DNA from: Gammaproteobacteria bacterium
GTDB lineage: Bacteria > Pseudomonadota > Gammaproteobacteria > UBA4575
NCBI GenBank assembly: GCA_011523795.1
Contig: WTFY01000003.1
Coordinates: 186,001-250,000 of the forward strand
Length of the DNA: 64,000 bases
Direction of reading: 5' to 3'
Shown piece after piece: positions 43,358 through 51,900 of this stretch. The notes under the pieces were generated by a model, which saw only the letters and a program-made list of their open reading frames with translations, was not told the origin of the DNA and did no database searches. Each line of letters opens with the position of its first letter. Within the stretch, counting starts at the first letter, position 1. Position numbers and translations under genes: made by a program.

Positions 43358-44809
43358 CTACTGTGCAGGCATTACAGGTTCTTCCACAGTTGGGTATTTC
43401 AAGGTGATCTCGCCTCCCAGATCGCCCGCATGAGGATTCTTTTCTCCTCTTTCAGTGTTATAGGGGTCGGTGTATACCCCGTACTCTCCCGGCTGAATCG
43501 TATACTGGAGTTCCTGCACTCCGTGCCCGGCGTTAGCCAGGTACTTGTTTGGGTTATTCCAGCTTTCCCCGTCAAGGTTTGCGAAGAACTTGATGTCAAC
43601 CAGTACCCCATCACAAAGTGGTGTAATCTCTTCATAGTTGGTGGGCCAGCCCGCTGCACCGGTAGTCTTTGGATAGTTACTCCAGTCACCACCTTTCAGT
43701 GGACATGCACCACCTCCGCCAAATGCTGCGCGGTCAGGGTGGTGTACACCATACAGGGGTAAACCCTTGGCAACGGCTATTTCCCCGTTCTCCAGGTGGA
43801 ACCTGGGCTCATAGGTCACTTCAGTCTTGACGTCCTGCCCGACTGCCTTGATGTGCTCGTAATAATCACCGGACGGGCGGACATACTGGAAGTCTTGATT
43901 GTCAGAATTGTCAAAGACTGCTGTAATGAACAGGTAAGGTTCATTGAAGAAGGGACGCTCGATGAGGTAGAACTCGGCGTTGGTCTTGCTAATATCAACA
44001 GGTTGCCAGTCGACTGAGCTTTCATCCTCGCCACCTACATTGACCCACGCCCTGGCATCCGGAAACAGGTCAACCCGCAGCACTTTGGTATAAAGTTCAT
44101 TGACATCAAGGCCCGCGCGTTTTCCAAGCGGCCCCACTTGGCCTGCACCAGGCTGGCTGAATGCATAATCTATTGCCTTTCTGGCATAGGGATACTGATT
44201 CGCAGACATGGTGCAGTAAAAATGCGGCAAGTCAATGGCGACATGGTCACTGTATTTGCCCTTGTACTTGGGATGATGCAGGGGAACATCGATAAAGTTC
44301 AGGTGGCCATCTTCAGCGACTCTCTGATGGGGATGCTTGTAACCACCCCAGCTTTCTTCCGGCAAATAGCTTGCATAGTCACTCTCTATGGTGGCCATGT
44401 TGCCTTCATCGAACAAATCCGCACCATCTTTCAGCCCCTGTGCGTCCTGCTTCCTGTACTCGCGGATGGTCCCGTTGTCCTGCACTCGCCATAAGCCGTG
44501 CTTTCCTTCTCCTATCATTGTCATGGTTTGTTCGATGACATTTACGAAGCGGTAGGTATAGTTCGTGTTCATATACCCTGAAAAGACCGGCAGGTGCGGG
44601 ATTTTCGAATGCGTGGTTGCAGGACGGCCCGCACCTACCAATTTTGCTTGCCCGTCATCTTTCGCGACTGCCTGATCACTCGTGTAGTAATAGGGGTCGC
44701 CCTGTGTCAGGTCTTTTATATGGTCGGCATCTTCTGCACCTAAGTGAGTGGCTAAGGCTAGCAATAGCACACAGGCAGAACATGGCAATACTTTACTTAT
44801 GTAGTTCAT
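43358..44809 (-). CDS. Exported 483-aa protein of unknown family
   Basis: 483 aa from the ATG at 44809, preceded by a GAGAGG ribosome site; a start at 44833 would put extra residues before the signal peptide (KVLPCSACVLLLALATHLGA). The mature protein is rich in Tyr, Trp, Pro and Asp, with no transmembrane segment and few cysteines (FYCTMSANQ, GGACPLKGG, TPLCDG). It contains many beta-type segments such as ARAWVNVGGEDES and EFYLIERPFFNEP. I recognise no family. It lies between the cupin and the terminator on the same strand. A role as a substrate, scaffold or receptor for the di-haem enzyme is only a possibility. Confidence 0.78.
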   Translation of the reverse strand: MNYISKVLPCSACVLLLALATHLGAEDADHIKDLTQGDPYYYTSDQAVAKDDGQAKLVGAGRPATTHSKIPHLPVFSGYMNTNYTYRFVNVIEQTMTMIGEGKHGLWRVQDNGTIREYRKQDAQGLKDGADLFDEGNMATIESDYASYLPEESWGGYKHPHQRVAEDGHLNFIDVPLHHPKYKGKYSDHVAIDLPHFYCTMSANQYPYARKAIDYAFSQPGAGQVGPLGKRAGLDVNELYTKVLRVDLFPDARAWVNVGGEDESSVDWQPVDISKTNAEFYLIERPFFNEPYLFITAVFDNSDNQDFQYVRPSGDYYEHIKAVGQDVKTEVTYEPRFHLENGEIAVAKGLPLYGVHHPDRAAFGGGGACPLKGGDWSNYPKTTGAAGWPTNYEEITPLCDGVLVDIKFFANLDGESWNNPNKYLANAGHGVQELQYTIQPGEYGVYTDPYNTERGEKNPHAGDLGGEITLKYPTVEEPVMPAQ

Positions 44810-44850
44810 GTTGATTACCTCTCGCTCGGACATATCTAGATTGTGGTAGT

Positions 44851-45285
44851 TTAAAGTTCCTCTTGGGTTCTTTGCCCGCAGTAAAACCCAAGCCCTGAAG
44901 AATTTGATGAAAATGTAATTGCTGCACCTTTGTCAAAGTAAACCACATCGCCCGCAACCGCATGAAATGTTTCGCCACCCTCTTCAGCAATAGTCATTTC
45001 GCCTTCAACAATAATTTTTGCCTCATCGTAGGTATACGTGTATTTCAGCGGATCGCCTTTTTCCATCCTGAATAACCCGCAGGTTATCGGTGCATCAGGA
45101 TTGTTTGATGAAACCACGTCAGCTATAAATGCATTCACGCCCTCCATATCCATAGAGGCAAGTTCCATACTTCCCGCACCTTTGAAAGTCTTCATTTTTG
45201 GATCACTCTCTGCAGTAGCAGTCGTCGAGTAGGCAAGAACAAGCAAAGCGGAAAAGGCAAAAGCAGTTAAATTTCGTAAAAGCAT
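44851..45285 (-). CDS. Exported cupin-domain protein
   Basis: 144 aa from the ATG at 45285, chosen for its AAGGAG ribosome site and signal peptide (LLRNLTAFAFSALLVLAYST); an upstream start at 45333 lacks both. The mature part is one cupin barrel: YTYTYDEAKIIVEGEMTIAEEGG contains the first motif (with E in place of the usual His pair) and AVAGDVVYFDKGAAITF the second. This is EutQ-like in spacing. It probably lies in the periplasm, next to the 483-aa protein gene (41-base gap). It may bind a metal or small ligand; enzyme activity is not evident. Confidence 0.78.
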   Translation of the reverse strand: MLLRNLTAFAFSALLVLAYSTTATAESDPKMKTFKGAGSMELASMDMEGVNAFIADVVSSNNPDAPITCGLFRMEKGDPLKYTYTYDEAKIIVEGEMTIAEEGGETFHAVAGDVVYFDKGAAITFSSNSSGLGFYCGQRTQEEL

Positions 45286-45567
45286 GCTTTTCTCCTTGAA
45301 TATGCATAGCGAACACCCTGTAAAGGTCTGCAATCAAGCTATGAGCCTGTCTTCAGGTTACCAGCTTGTGACCCATGTAATAGGCTGCTCCGATTTTCTG
45401 ATAGTCACCTGTCGGCATATGCCCGTCAATGACTCATACGAAGTAACCCTTTAGTGGTATATATTATTGACGGCGAGCCATGCCGGTCAACCGGTTTCAA
45501 TCTATTACGCAGGATGCAACGGTAATTTAGGCTGGCAACCCCAGTTTGTCTCATCGCCGCACGGTAG
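45286..45567. other. Gap between mgdD and the cupin gene
   Basis: About 280 bases with no gene. It probably holds the promoter of the minus-strand cupin/483-aa unit; no clear -35/-10 pair could be chosen. Confidence 0.3.
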
Positions 45568-46323
45568 TCAGTAATGCAAGTCAAGCAACGAGGCATACCC
45601 GACAGGCGCCCCCTTGAACTCCATGCCGGCGTCAACCAGGCAAGACCACATGTACTCAGTTGATGAGCAGTCAAACAGTAGATGGAAGGCAGGTATTTCA
45701 CCCATGTTATTGCGGATGACGATACAGTTCGTGCGTGCTACAGAAGTCTGCGCGATGGCTCCTCCAGAAAAGTTTTTGACTCGCAGGTCCATGCCGCAAA
45801 GTTTTGCCAGTGCATCAGTCGAGTACTGGCCGGTAAGCATCAACCAGGCGGATGCACTGGATCGGGGTACGGTATAGCATCCGGCCGGCCGGCTGTGCTT
45901 GTGTTTCTCCTCCAAACGGGCACATTGATCAAGACGGCTGCCCAGGCCATTCAAGACCAGGATTTCGGAATCGGACAGCCTGGCAACCAGCAAGCCGTCT
46001 TCCTGTAGGTAGGCACGGTTGTTGTGCTGACCGATTTTCAGGCCTGCCGAGCCTGCCCATTGAACCATTTCCGGGCCTTTGAAACCTGTTCTGGGCAGTG
46101 GGGTCAGATCAGCCAGGCCAAGCTGCATAGCCTGGGCAGCCTCCTGGTTCTTGCCGTTACCGTAGTCCATCACGCAGGAAGCATTCATACAGCTTTCAAA
46201 TCGCGCGCCTGCCGATATGAGCGTTCTATAGTGAGGACTTCTCATGTTGAAATCCGTGGGATGTACTGTTTGTGACACAACCTGCTCCCGGCTACATTTC
46301 CTGACGCTTGTTTTGCGGATCAT
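45568..46323 (-). CDS. mgdD: N-methylglutamate dehydrogenase / sarcosine oxidase gamma subunit
   Basis: 251 aa, SoxG-like fold related to half of the GcvT barrel. Features include DLTPLPRTGFKGPEMVQW, GLLVARLSDSEILVL and GGAIAQTSVARTNCIVIRN. It is the last gene of mgdABCD and overlaps the end of the alpha subunit by 32 bases, as usual for this operon. The gamma subunit stabilises the complex near the folate-binding part of the alpha subunit. The ATG at 46323 is used; a shorter start at 46245 is possible. Confidence 0.82.
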   Translation of the reverse strand: MIRKTSVRKCSREQVVSQTVHPTDFNMRSPHYRTLISAGARFESCMNASCVMDYGNGKNQEAAQAMQLGLADLTPLPRTGFKGPEMVQWAGSAGLKIGQHNNRAYLQEDGLLVARLSDSEILVLNGLGSRLDQCARLEEKHKHSRPAGCYTVPRSSASAWLMLTGQYSTDALAKLCGMDLRVKNFSGGAIAQTSVARTNCIVIRNNMGEIPAFHLLFDCSSTEYMWSCLVDAGMEFKGAPVGYASLLDLHY

Positions 46324-49216
46324 AGAACGGCATTTCTACAACCTGGACAGATTGCCTGCACCCGCTCTTCAGTTTGATTTGTATCAACATGCCTGGCTCA
46401 GTATCAGCTCTGGCGTACCCCATACCGATAATTTTGTTCAGGGTAGGGGAGTAACCTACCGACGTGATGTGCCCGGCAATGGAATCGCCATCGAGTATCA
46501 AATTTGATTCCCCAGGTACCTCGTCCTGTTCCGGCTCAACTGAAAATCCGACAAGTTTGCGATTGGAAGGGTAACGCCTGGCAGCCTGCAAGGAACGTCC
46601 ACCTACAAAAAACGGTTTTCGTTCGGCAACAGCCCATGTCATGCGGGCTTCATGGGGAGTCGTCATGGCATCGGTATCCTGACCGACGATAAGGTGACCC
46701 TTCTCCAGACGTAACAGTCGCTGTGCCTCAATGCCTACCGGCTGCATGCCGAACTCCCGACCTGCTTTCAGCAGTGCATCCCACAATGCCTCGCCCTGCA
46801 GCGATGGGGCGTGGATCTCGTAGCCCAGTTCACCTACGAAACCGACACGCAACAGACGTGCTGGAATACCAGCCACCTGGGCAGTGCGCACGGATAAATA
46901 GGGGAAGCTTGCCGGGGCAAGGTCAGTGCTGGTGCACAGTTGTTGCAGAACAGCTCTGGACTTGGGCCCCGCCAGGCTTATTCCTGCATAGGCCGAAGTG
47001 ACATTCGTTACATCAACATCAAGACGCCATTGCGCGTTCCACCACAACATGGTTCGGTAAACAGTTTCAACTCCACCTGTCGTTGCAGTGATATAAAAAT
47101 GTTCATCATCAAGCCGGCATGCAACCCCGTCATCTATAATCCTTCCGGCAGGATTTGTCATGAGAAGGTATCGTAGCGTGCCTGTCTTTTGTCTGGAATA
47201 GGAAAAGGTGTACATGCGGTTCAGGAATTCTGCAGCGTCCGGTCCCCGGACTTCCAGTCCACCCAGGGTGGATACATCGATCATGCCGACGTTGTTTCGA
47301 ACCGCGAGATTTTCCTTGAGGATCCAGCGGTCAGCGTGTTGCGGTTCTCCGTAGTATGCAGGTCGCCACCATTGCCCGGCCGTAACCATGTGCGCGCCTG
47401 CTTCCAGATGACGATGATGCATTGCAGTTAGCCGCTCAGGTTCAAAGCTGCGCCCGGCAATCACCGCGAGGTTCTCTGCATGAAGCGGAGGACGAGCAGT
47501 CGTGACTCCGACTTCCGACATGGTACGCTGAGTTTCCTCTGCCACAACTCGCGCTGTAGCCAATGCTGAGTGGCGACCTTGTGAAGGCCCCATGCCAACC
47601 GTCGAATAGCGTTTCACCAGCTCCAGTTCGTCATATCCATCTCGGCATGCATGAATAATATCCAGATATTGCAAATCTTCATCCAGATCCACAAACTCCT
47701 TGCCTCGTGGATGCGGAAAAATTGGCCAGGGGTGGTTGATGCTGGAATAGGAGATTGGGTTCAGAGGTCTCGAGGCAGCGGCACCTGGCACAGCAAGTCC
47801 CAGTTTTCTGGATGCGGCTTGCCCGGCTTGCCTGCCGGACTCAATGACAGAACCAAGCTCGTTTTTCCCGTTGACTGCCCCGGCCAGGTGTATGCAGGCG
47901 GGCAGGCCCGTAATCGAAAACCCGGATACCGCTTCATCATGCTTCAGCTTGCCGCCGGCATGCAGTGCAAGCTGATAGGAAGGCATGAAGCCTACAGATA
48001 CGCAAAGCAGGTCGCAGTCATAACGCCAGGCTTCATTGCCGCACTGACCGATGCCAGCAAGTTGACGCAGTGCTGCAGCCCGTATGCCGCGTGTATGCTT
48101 GTCCGGGAGAGCTTCGTACACGGTACACGCCTTGTGTATGGATATGCCACAGGCGAGTACTTTTTTGTACAGGGGTGTTGCGTCAAACGATTGACGCAAG
48201 TCTGCAACTGCAGTGACATTTACACCGTTTTCCAGCAATTCCAGTGCCGTTGCGTACCCATCGTCGCCGGCAGTGAGTACTACTGCCTGTTTGCCAGGCC
48301 GTACCCCGTACAGGCGGATCAGCCGCTGTGCAGCCGTGCCCAGCAACACGCCCGGGAGATCGTTGTTACGGAAAATTGCAGGCTGTTCCATTTTGCCCGG
48401 TGCCAGTATCAGTTCCTTCGTACGAAGTTTGTACATGCGGTGACCGCGGATAACAGGCAACCAGTTGTCAGCAAAATACCCGTTACAGACGGAGTCAGTC
48501 ATGACCTCGATGTTGGAATGGTCTGTAACAGCTGTGACCAGTTCATCGTGAAGGGTGTGCGCAAGCGTTCCTTCAGTATCGAATCGACCATAGTTGAGTG
48601 ATCCGCCGATGACAGTTTCCTGCTCAATGAGAAGAACTTCCGCACCTGCGTCGGCTGCGGCCAACGCAGCACTCATGCCTGCCGGCCCGCCACCTACCAC
48701 GGTAATCTCGCTGAACAGGTATTGCTTGTCGTAGTAGCCATGCGGTGTGTCTGGATGCACTTGACCCAGTCCTGCAAACTTTCGGATGATCGGTTCCCAA
48801 ATATTTTGCCATGCACCTTTAGGCTGAAAGAATGCCTTGTAATAAAACCCCACGGGAAGAAACCGGTTTACCAGGCTGATTTTTTCAGCCTGGTCATTAG
48901 CGAGGCTTCCTATGCAATTTTGACCGCTTACCTGAAGCCCTTGGGTAACTTTTCGTCTGTCAGCCGCTACATTGGGTTCGTTATCAACCTGGACCAGCGT
49001 GTTGGCCTCAAGCCCGGCCATGGACAATACACCGCGTGGACGATGGTATTTGAAAGAACGGGATAACAGCCAGACGTCATTTGCCGCCAATGCGCTGGCA
49101 ATGGTGTCTCCGGCAAGGCCGGTGTACTGTGTGCCTTCAAAGCTAAAGTTGATCGTGTTCTCATGATCTACTAGCCTGCCGGCGGGAGCGGGTAAACGGT
49201 TAGGTGAGGTATACAC
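46292..49216 (-). CDS. mgdC: N-methylglutamate dehydrogenase / sarcosine oxidase alpha subunit
   Basis: 974 aa from GTG 49216. Domains in order: an N-terminal 2Fe-2S-like Fer2_4 region (residues 15-120, RSFKYHRPRGVLSMAGLEAN), an FAD/NAD-binding disulfide-reductase-like domain (VVGGGPAGMSAALAAADAG near residue 173), and a C-terminal GcvT-like folate domain (from about 590, including SRQKTGTLRYLLMTNPAGR). It binds NAD+ and tetrahydrofolate and oxidises the N-methyl group, passing it to folate as 5,10-methylene-THF. Sarcosine oxidase alpha is the same fold; NMG dehydrogenase is chosen because of gmaS and mgsABC in the same island. Confidence 0.87.
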   Translation of the reverse strand: MYTSPNRLPAPAGRLVDHENTINFSFEGTQYTGLAGDTIASALAANDVWLLSRSFKYHRPRGVLSMAGLEANTLVQVDNEPNVAADRRKVTQGLQVSGQNCIGSLANDQAEKISLVNRFLPVGFYYKAFFQPKGAWQNIWEPIIRKFAGLGQVHPDTPHGYYDKQYLFSEITVVGGGPAGMSAALAAADAGAEVLLIEQETVIGGSLNYGRFDTEGTLAHTLHDELVTAVTDHSNIEVMTDSVCNGYFADNWLPVIRGHRMYKLRTKELILAPGKMEQPAIFRNNDLPGVLLGTAAQRLIRLYGVRPGKQAVVLTAGDDGYATALELLENGVNVTAVADLRQSFDATPLYKKVLACGISIHKACTVYEALPDKHTRGIRAAALRQLAGIGQCGNEAWRYDCDLLCVSVGFMPSYQLALHAGGKLKHDEAVSGFSITGLPACIHLAGAVNGKNELGSVIESGRQAGQAASRKLGLAVPGAAASRPLNPISYSSINHPWPIFPHPRGKEFVDLDEDLQYLDIIHACRDGYDELELVKRYSTVGMGPSQGRHSALATARVVAEETQRTMSEVGVTTARPPLHAENLAVIAGRSFEPERLTAMHHRHLEAGAHMVTAGQWWRPAYYGEPQHADRWILKENLAVRNNVGMIDVSTLGGLEVRGPDAAEFLNRMYTFSYSRQKTGTLRYLLMTNPAGRIIDDGVACRLDDEHFYITATTGGVETVYRTMLWWNAQWRLDVDVTNVTSAYAGISLAGPKSRAVLQQLCTSTDLAPASFPYLSVRTAQVAGIPARLLRVGFVGELGYEIHAPSLQGEALWDALLKAGREFGMQPVGIEAQRLLRLEKGHLIVGQDTDAMTTPHEARMTWAVAERKPFFVGGRSLQAARRYPSNRKLVGFSVEPEQDEVPGESNLILDGDSIAGHITSVGYSPTLNKIIGMGYARADTEPGMLIQIKLKSGCRQSVQVVEMPFYDPQNKRQEM

Positions 49217-49231
49217 TTTAACTGACTAATA

Positions 49232-49525
49232 TTACAGATTATTTTTATGTTTAAATTCGACTCGATCGGTAAAGACATCGCTTGCAGGGTAGGTCGCCAG
49301 AATTTCATCCGTGACCGTATTCCTTTCAGCAATGAACCAGTACGAGGTTGCCGCATGACACCACCATTCACGAACTACTCCCGCAGTATTATTCGACAGC
49401 CAGATGAAGTCTGCCCATTCATCATCGCTGCTGTCTTGCGGGCAGGGCATTATCGATACTTCACCAAAACAAATGAATTCTGAGATATTCCGTGGGCCGT
49501 TCAATGGGCAGTTCATGATCTTCAT
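49232..49525 (-). CDS. mgdB: N-methylglutamate dehydrogenase / sarcosine oxidase delta subunit
   Basis: 97 aa, PF04267-type small subunit. It carries CPLNGPRNISEFICFGE at the N-terminus and then DDEWADFIWLSNNTAGVVRE and WWCHAATSYWFIAERNT. In sarcosine oxidase delta the N-terminus is CPxCGxR, with zinc-binding cysteines; here the second cysteine is replaced by Asn, a form I associate with the NMG-dehydrogenase branch. A GGGGGTAA ribosome site precedes the ATG. It lies between mgdA (9-base gap) and mgdC (15-base gap). Confidence 0.88.
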   Translation of the reverse strand: MKIMNCPLNGPRNISEFICFGEVSIMPCPQDSSDDEWADFIWLSNNTAGVVREWWCHAATSYWFIAERNTVTDEILATYPASDVFTDRVEFKHKNNL

Positions 49526-49534
49526 TGTTACCCC

Positions 49535-50776
49535 CTAATGGCTTGCCGCAGTGGCTCCTGCCTCGTTGAACAGCTTGAAGCGCCTGAATCGCTCAAGCCC
49601 GAACGGCTGAATCAGTCTGGCTGTTTTCTCATTTGCAAGTGATTCTGCCATGCACTTGCCGGATATGGGTGTAGCCTTGAATCCCCAGGTGCCCCAGCCT
49701 GCATCCAGCCAATAGTTTTTTACCGGGCTGGTCCCAAGGATGGGGCTGTAATCGGGCGTCATGTCAGTAATGCCTGCCCATTGGCGCAGCAGCTTCAGTT
49801 CGCCCATGAAAGGGAACATTTCCAGAACGTGCGCGATGAGATTTTCCTTGAGATCCAGGGTAGAGCGCGTCGAGTACAGTTCGTACGGATCAGAACCACC
49901 CCCTATGACAACTTCACCGCGTGCGGTCTGTGAAACATAAGCATGCAGTTCTGCTGAACTCACCAGCGGGTCCAGAAAGGGCTTGACGGGCTGTGTGACC
50001 ATGGCCTGCAGGGGATAGCTTCGAATTGGCAGTCGAATTCCCGCCATTCTTGCAACTTCTGAGCTCATACCCGCTACAGCCTGGACGGCATGATTGCAGC
50101 GGACAGTCCCGCGGGCTGTTTGCACTGCCACGACTTTACCTTTATCGACATGTATGCCGGTAACCTCGGTGCGCTGGTGAATTTCAACGCCCATCTGTGC
50201 TGCGCGCATTGCGTAGCCCCATGCAGCGGCATCATGTCTTGCCGTGCCGCCATCGCGGTGCCATAGGCCTGCCTGGATCGGAAAACGCATCTTTTTATCC
50301 ATATTCAGACAAGGCACGATTTCACGGATTTGTTTCCGGTCCACCATTTCAGACCGGACCCCCAGGTGCTTGTTGATCTCTGCCCGCAACCTGAATGCGC
50401 GTACGCTGGCATCGGAGTGAGCAAGGGTAAGTTGTCCTCGCTGGGAATACATCTGGTTATATCCCAGCTCGTTGGACAGGTTTTCAAACATCTCGACAGA
50501 GGCCTTGTAGAATTCTATTGCCTCGGGCGAGATATAGTTTGACCGAATCACTGCAGTGTTGCGTGCAGTATTGCCGCCGCCCACGTACCCCTTGTCCAGT
50601 ACGGCAACATCTGTAATGCCATGGTAACGGGCCAGGTGATACGCGGTGGACAAACCGTGTCCTCCGGCTCCTATGATGACAATCTCATAAGATTTTTTCA
50701 GTTCACGAGGACCGGGTATATCTCGACGAGCCGGATATTTGGAAGCAAGACCGTATTTTAGTAAGCCCCACGGCAT
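49535..50776 (-). CDS. mgdA: N-methylglutamate dehydrogenase / sarcosine oxidase beta subunit
   Basis: 413 aa, DAO-fold flavoprotein that holds the catalytic FAD (or FMN) of the complex. IVIIGAGGHGLSTAYHLARY lies near residue 31 and VAVLDKGYVGGGNTARNTA near residue 57. The remainder includes GLWHRDGGTARHDAAAWG and the C-terminal WLDAGWGTWGFKATPISG. It is the first gene of the operon mgdA-B-C-D, in the order typical for both NMG dehydrogenase and heterotetrameric sarcosine oxidase. The 230 bases upstream hold no gene and probably its promoter. Confidence 0.9.
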   Translation of the reverse strand: MPWGLLKYGLASKYPARRDIPGPRELKKSYEIVIIGAGGHGLSTAYHLARYHGITDVAVLDKGYVGGGNTARNTAVIRSNYISPEAIEFYKASVEMFENLSNELGYNQMYSQRGQLTLAHSDASVRAFRLRAEINKHLGVRSEMVDRKQIREIVPCLNMDKKMRFPIQAGLWHRDGGTARHDAAAWGYAMRAAQMGVEIHQRTEVTGIHVDKGKVVAVQTARGTVRCNHAVQAVAGMSSEVARMAGIRLPIRSYPLQAMVTQPVKPFLDPLVSSAELHAYVSQTARGEVVIGGGSDPYELYSTRSTLDLKENLIAHVLEMFPFMGELKLLRQWAGITDMTPDYSPILGTSPVKNYWLDAGWGTWGFKATPISGKCMAESLANEKTARLIQPFGLERFRRFKLFNEAGATAASH

Positions 50777-51008
50777 GAAAGATTCCTATGTTCCTCTACT
50801 GCTTTCAGAGTACCGCACTTCTGCCATACCGGTGTTCAAACCCATGCACTTACATGGTCCCAGATGCCTCTTTGAGCAGGGCTAAGGGATAATTGGTTTT
50901 ATTGCATTGCCGGTCAATTGCTCGAAATGCCTACCACCTATTGAGTAACAGGATTTGGTTCCACTACAGGTGTTGCAGGATGATGAGCAAATTGACTGGG
51001 TGCCAGCT

Positions 51009-51767
51009 TTACTGGGCAATCCAGTTGACTGCCTGGGTAATGTGCTCAGCGATGCGCACACCAGGATTGCGGATATACTGGTCATCACTGCTTCGATATT
51101 TTCCTGTCTGAACAAGAATAGCCTGAAGGCCCGCTTCACAGGCACCATTTATATCTGCTTCGACGTCATCTCCAACCATGACCACTTCACCAGGCGGGCA
51201 GTCAAATTCCTGGATCGCCTCTAGGAAAAACTCCTTCGCGGGTTTTCCCAGCACAGTTGCCTTGACTCCGCTTGCCATTTCCAGTGCATGCAAAAAAGGT
51301 CCTGCATCCAGGCTGAAGCCATCCTCTTCTTTAAAATAGCGATTATCGCCCATTGCAAACAAAGGTGCTCCATTGAACAGCAGACGAAATGCCTTGTTCA
51401 GCTTTTCATAGGTAAACCCTCTTCCAGCGTCTCCCAGCAAGACCGAATCAAAATTCTTGCAGTCAAATTCTGAAAATTCCGGGAGCAGGTCAGCATGCAG
51501 CAGCAAGTAGGGGGACAGGCCATTCCTCTTGATGTAATTGTGTGCAGCAACAGGCGCTGTAAACAGCTCGTTTTGGGCAACCTTCAGCTTCATTGCAGCC
51601 AGCTTTTTCAGAATGGCACTTCGCGGACTGCGTGTTGTGTTCGTGATATAGCGTATCGGTAAACCGCTCCTTGCAAGATACTGCACTGCATCGATGGCAC
51701 CTGGAAGAGGCTGGTTTCCAATGTACAGGACTCCGCTTAGGTCCAGCAGCACGCCTTTGATCATCAT
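51009..51767 (-). CDS. HAD-IIA family phosphatase (TIGR01458/LHPP-like)
   Basis: 252 aa. HAD motif I is visible as LLDLSGVLYIG, with the nucleophile Asp and a Ser at the usual general-acid Asp position. Motif II is the TNTTRSPRS segment and motif III/IV are VLGKPAKEFF and VVMVGDDVEADINGACEAG. The replacement D-x-D to D-x-S is characteristic of the LHPP-like group. The family hydrolyses phospholysine, phosphohistidine or pyrophosphate in the best-known members. It stands alone on the minus strand. Confidence 0.87.
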   Translation of the reverse strand: MMIKGVLLDLSGVLYIGNQPLPGAIDAVQYLARSGLPIRYITNTTRSPRSAILKKLAAMKLKVAQNELFTAPVAAHNYIKRNGLSPYLLLHADLLPEFSEFDCKNFDSVLLGDAGRGFTYEKLNKAFRLLFNGAPLFAMGDNRYFKEEDGFSLDAGPFLHALEMASGVKATVLGKPAKEFFLEAIQEFDCPPGEVVMVGDDVEADINGACEAGLQAILVQTGKYRSSDDQYIRNPGVRIAEHITQAVNWIAQ

Positions 51768-51900
51768 GCGACCCGGTAGTGTTACGAGGCTATATCAGGC
51801 CAATTTTAACTGTTTCGCGGAGGATTTGCTGTTTGTGAGGTACTGAAAAAATCTCCCTGCTCGAAACAAACCAGGAAACAGGGGTCCAGCACCGGATTCC

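Noticed and set aside
47651-48601. 316-codon plus-strand frame opposite mgdC
   Set aside because: mgdC has unmistakable FAD/NAD and folate motifs on the other strand; the frame reads as noise.
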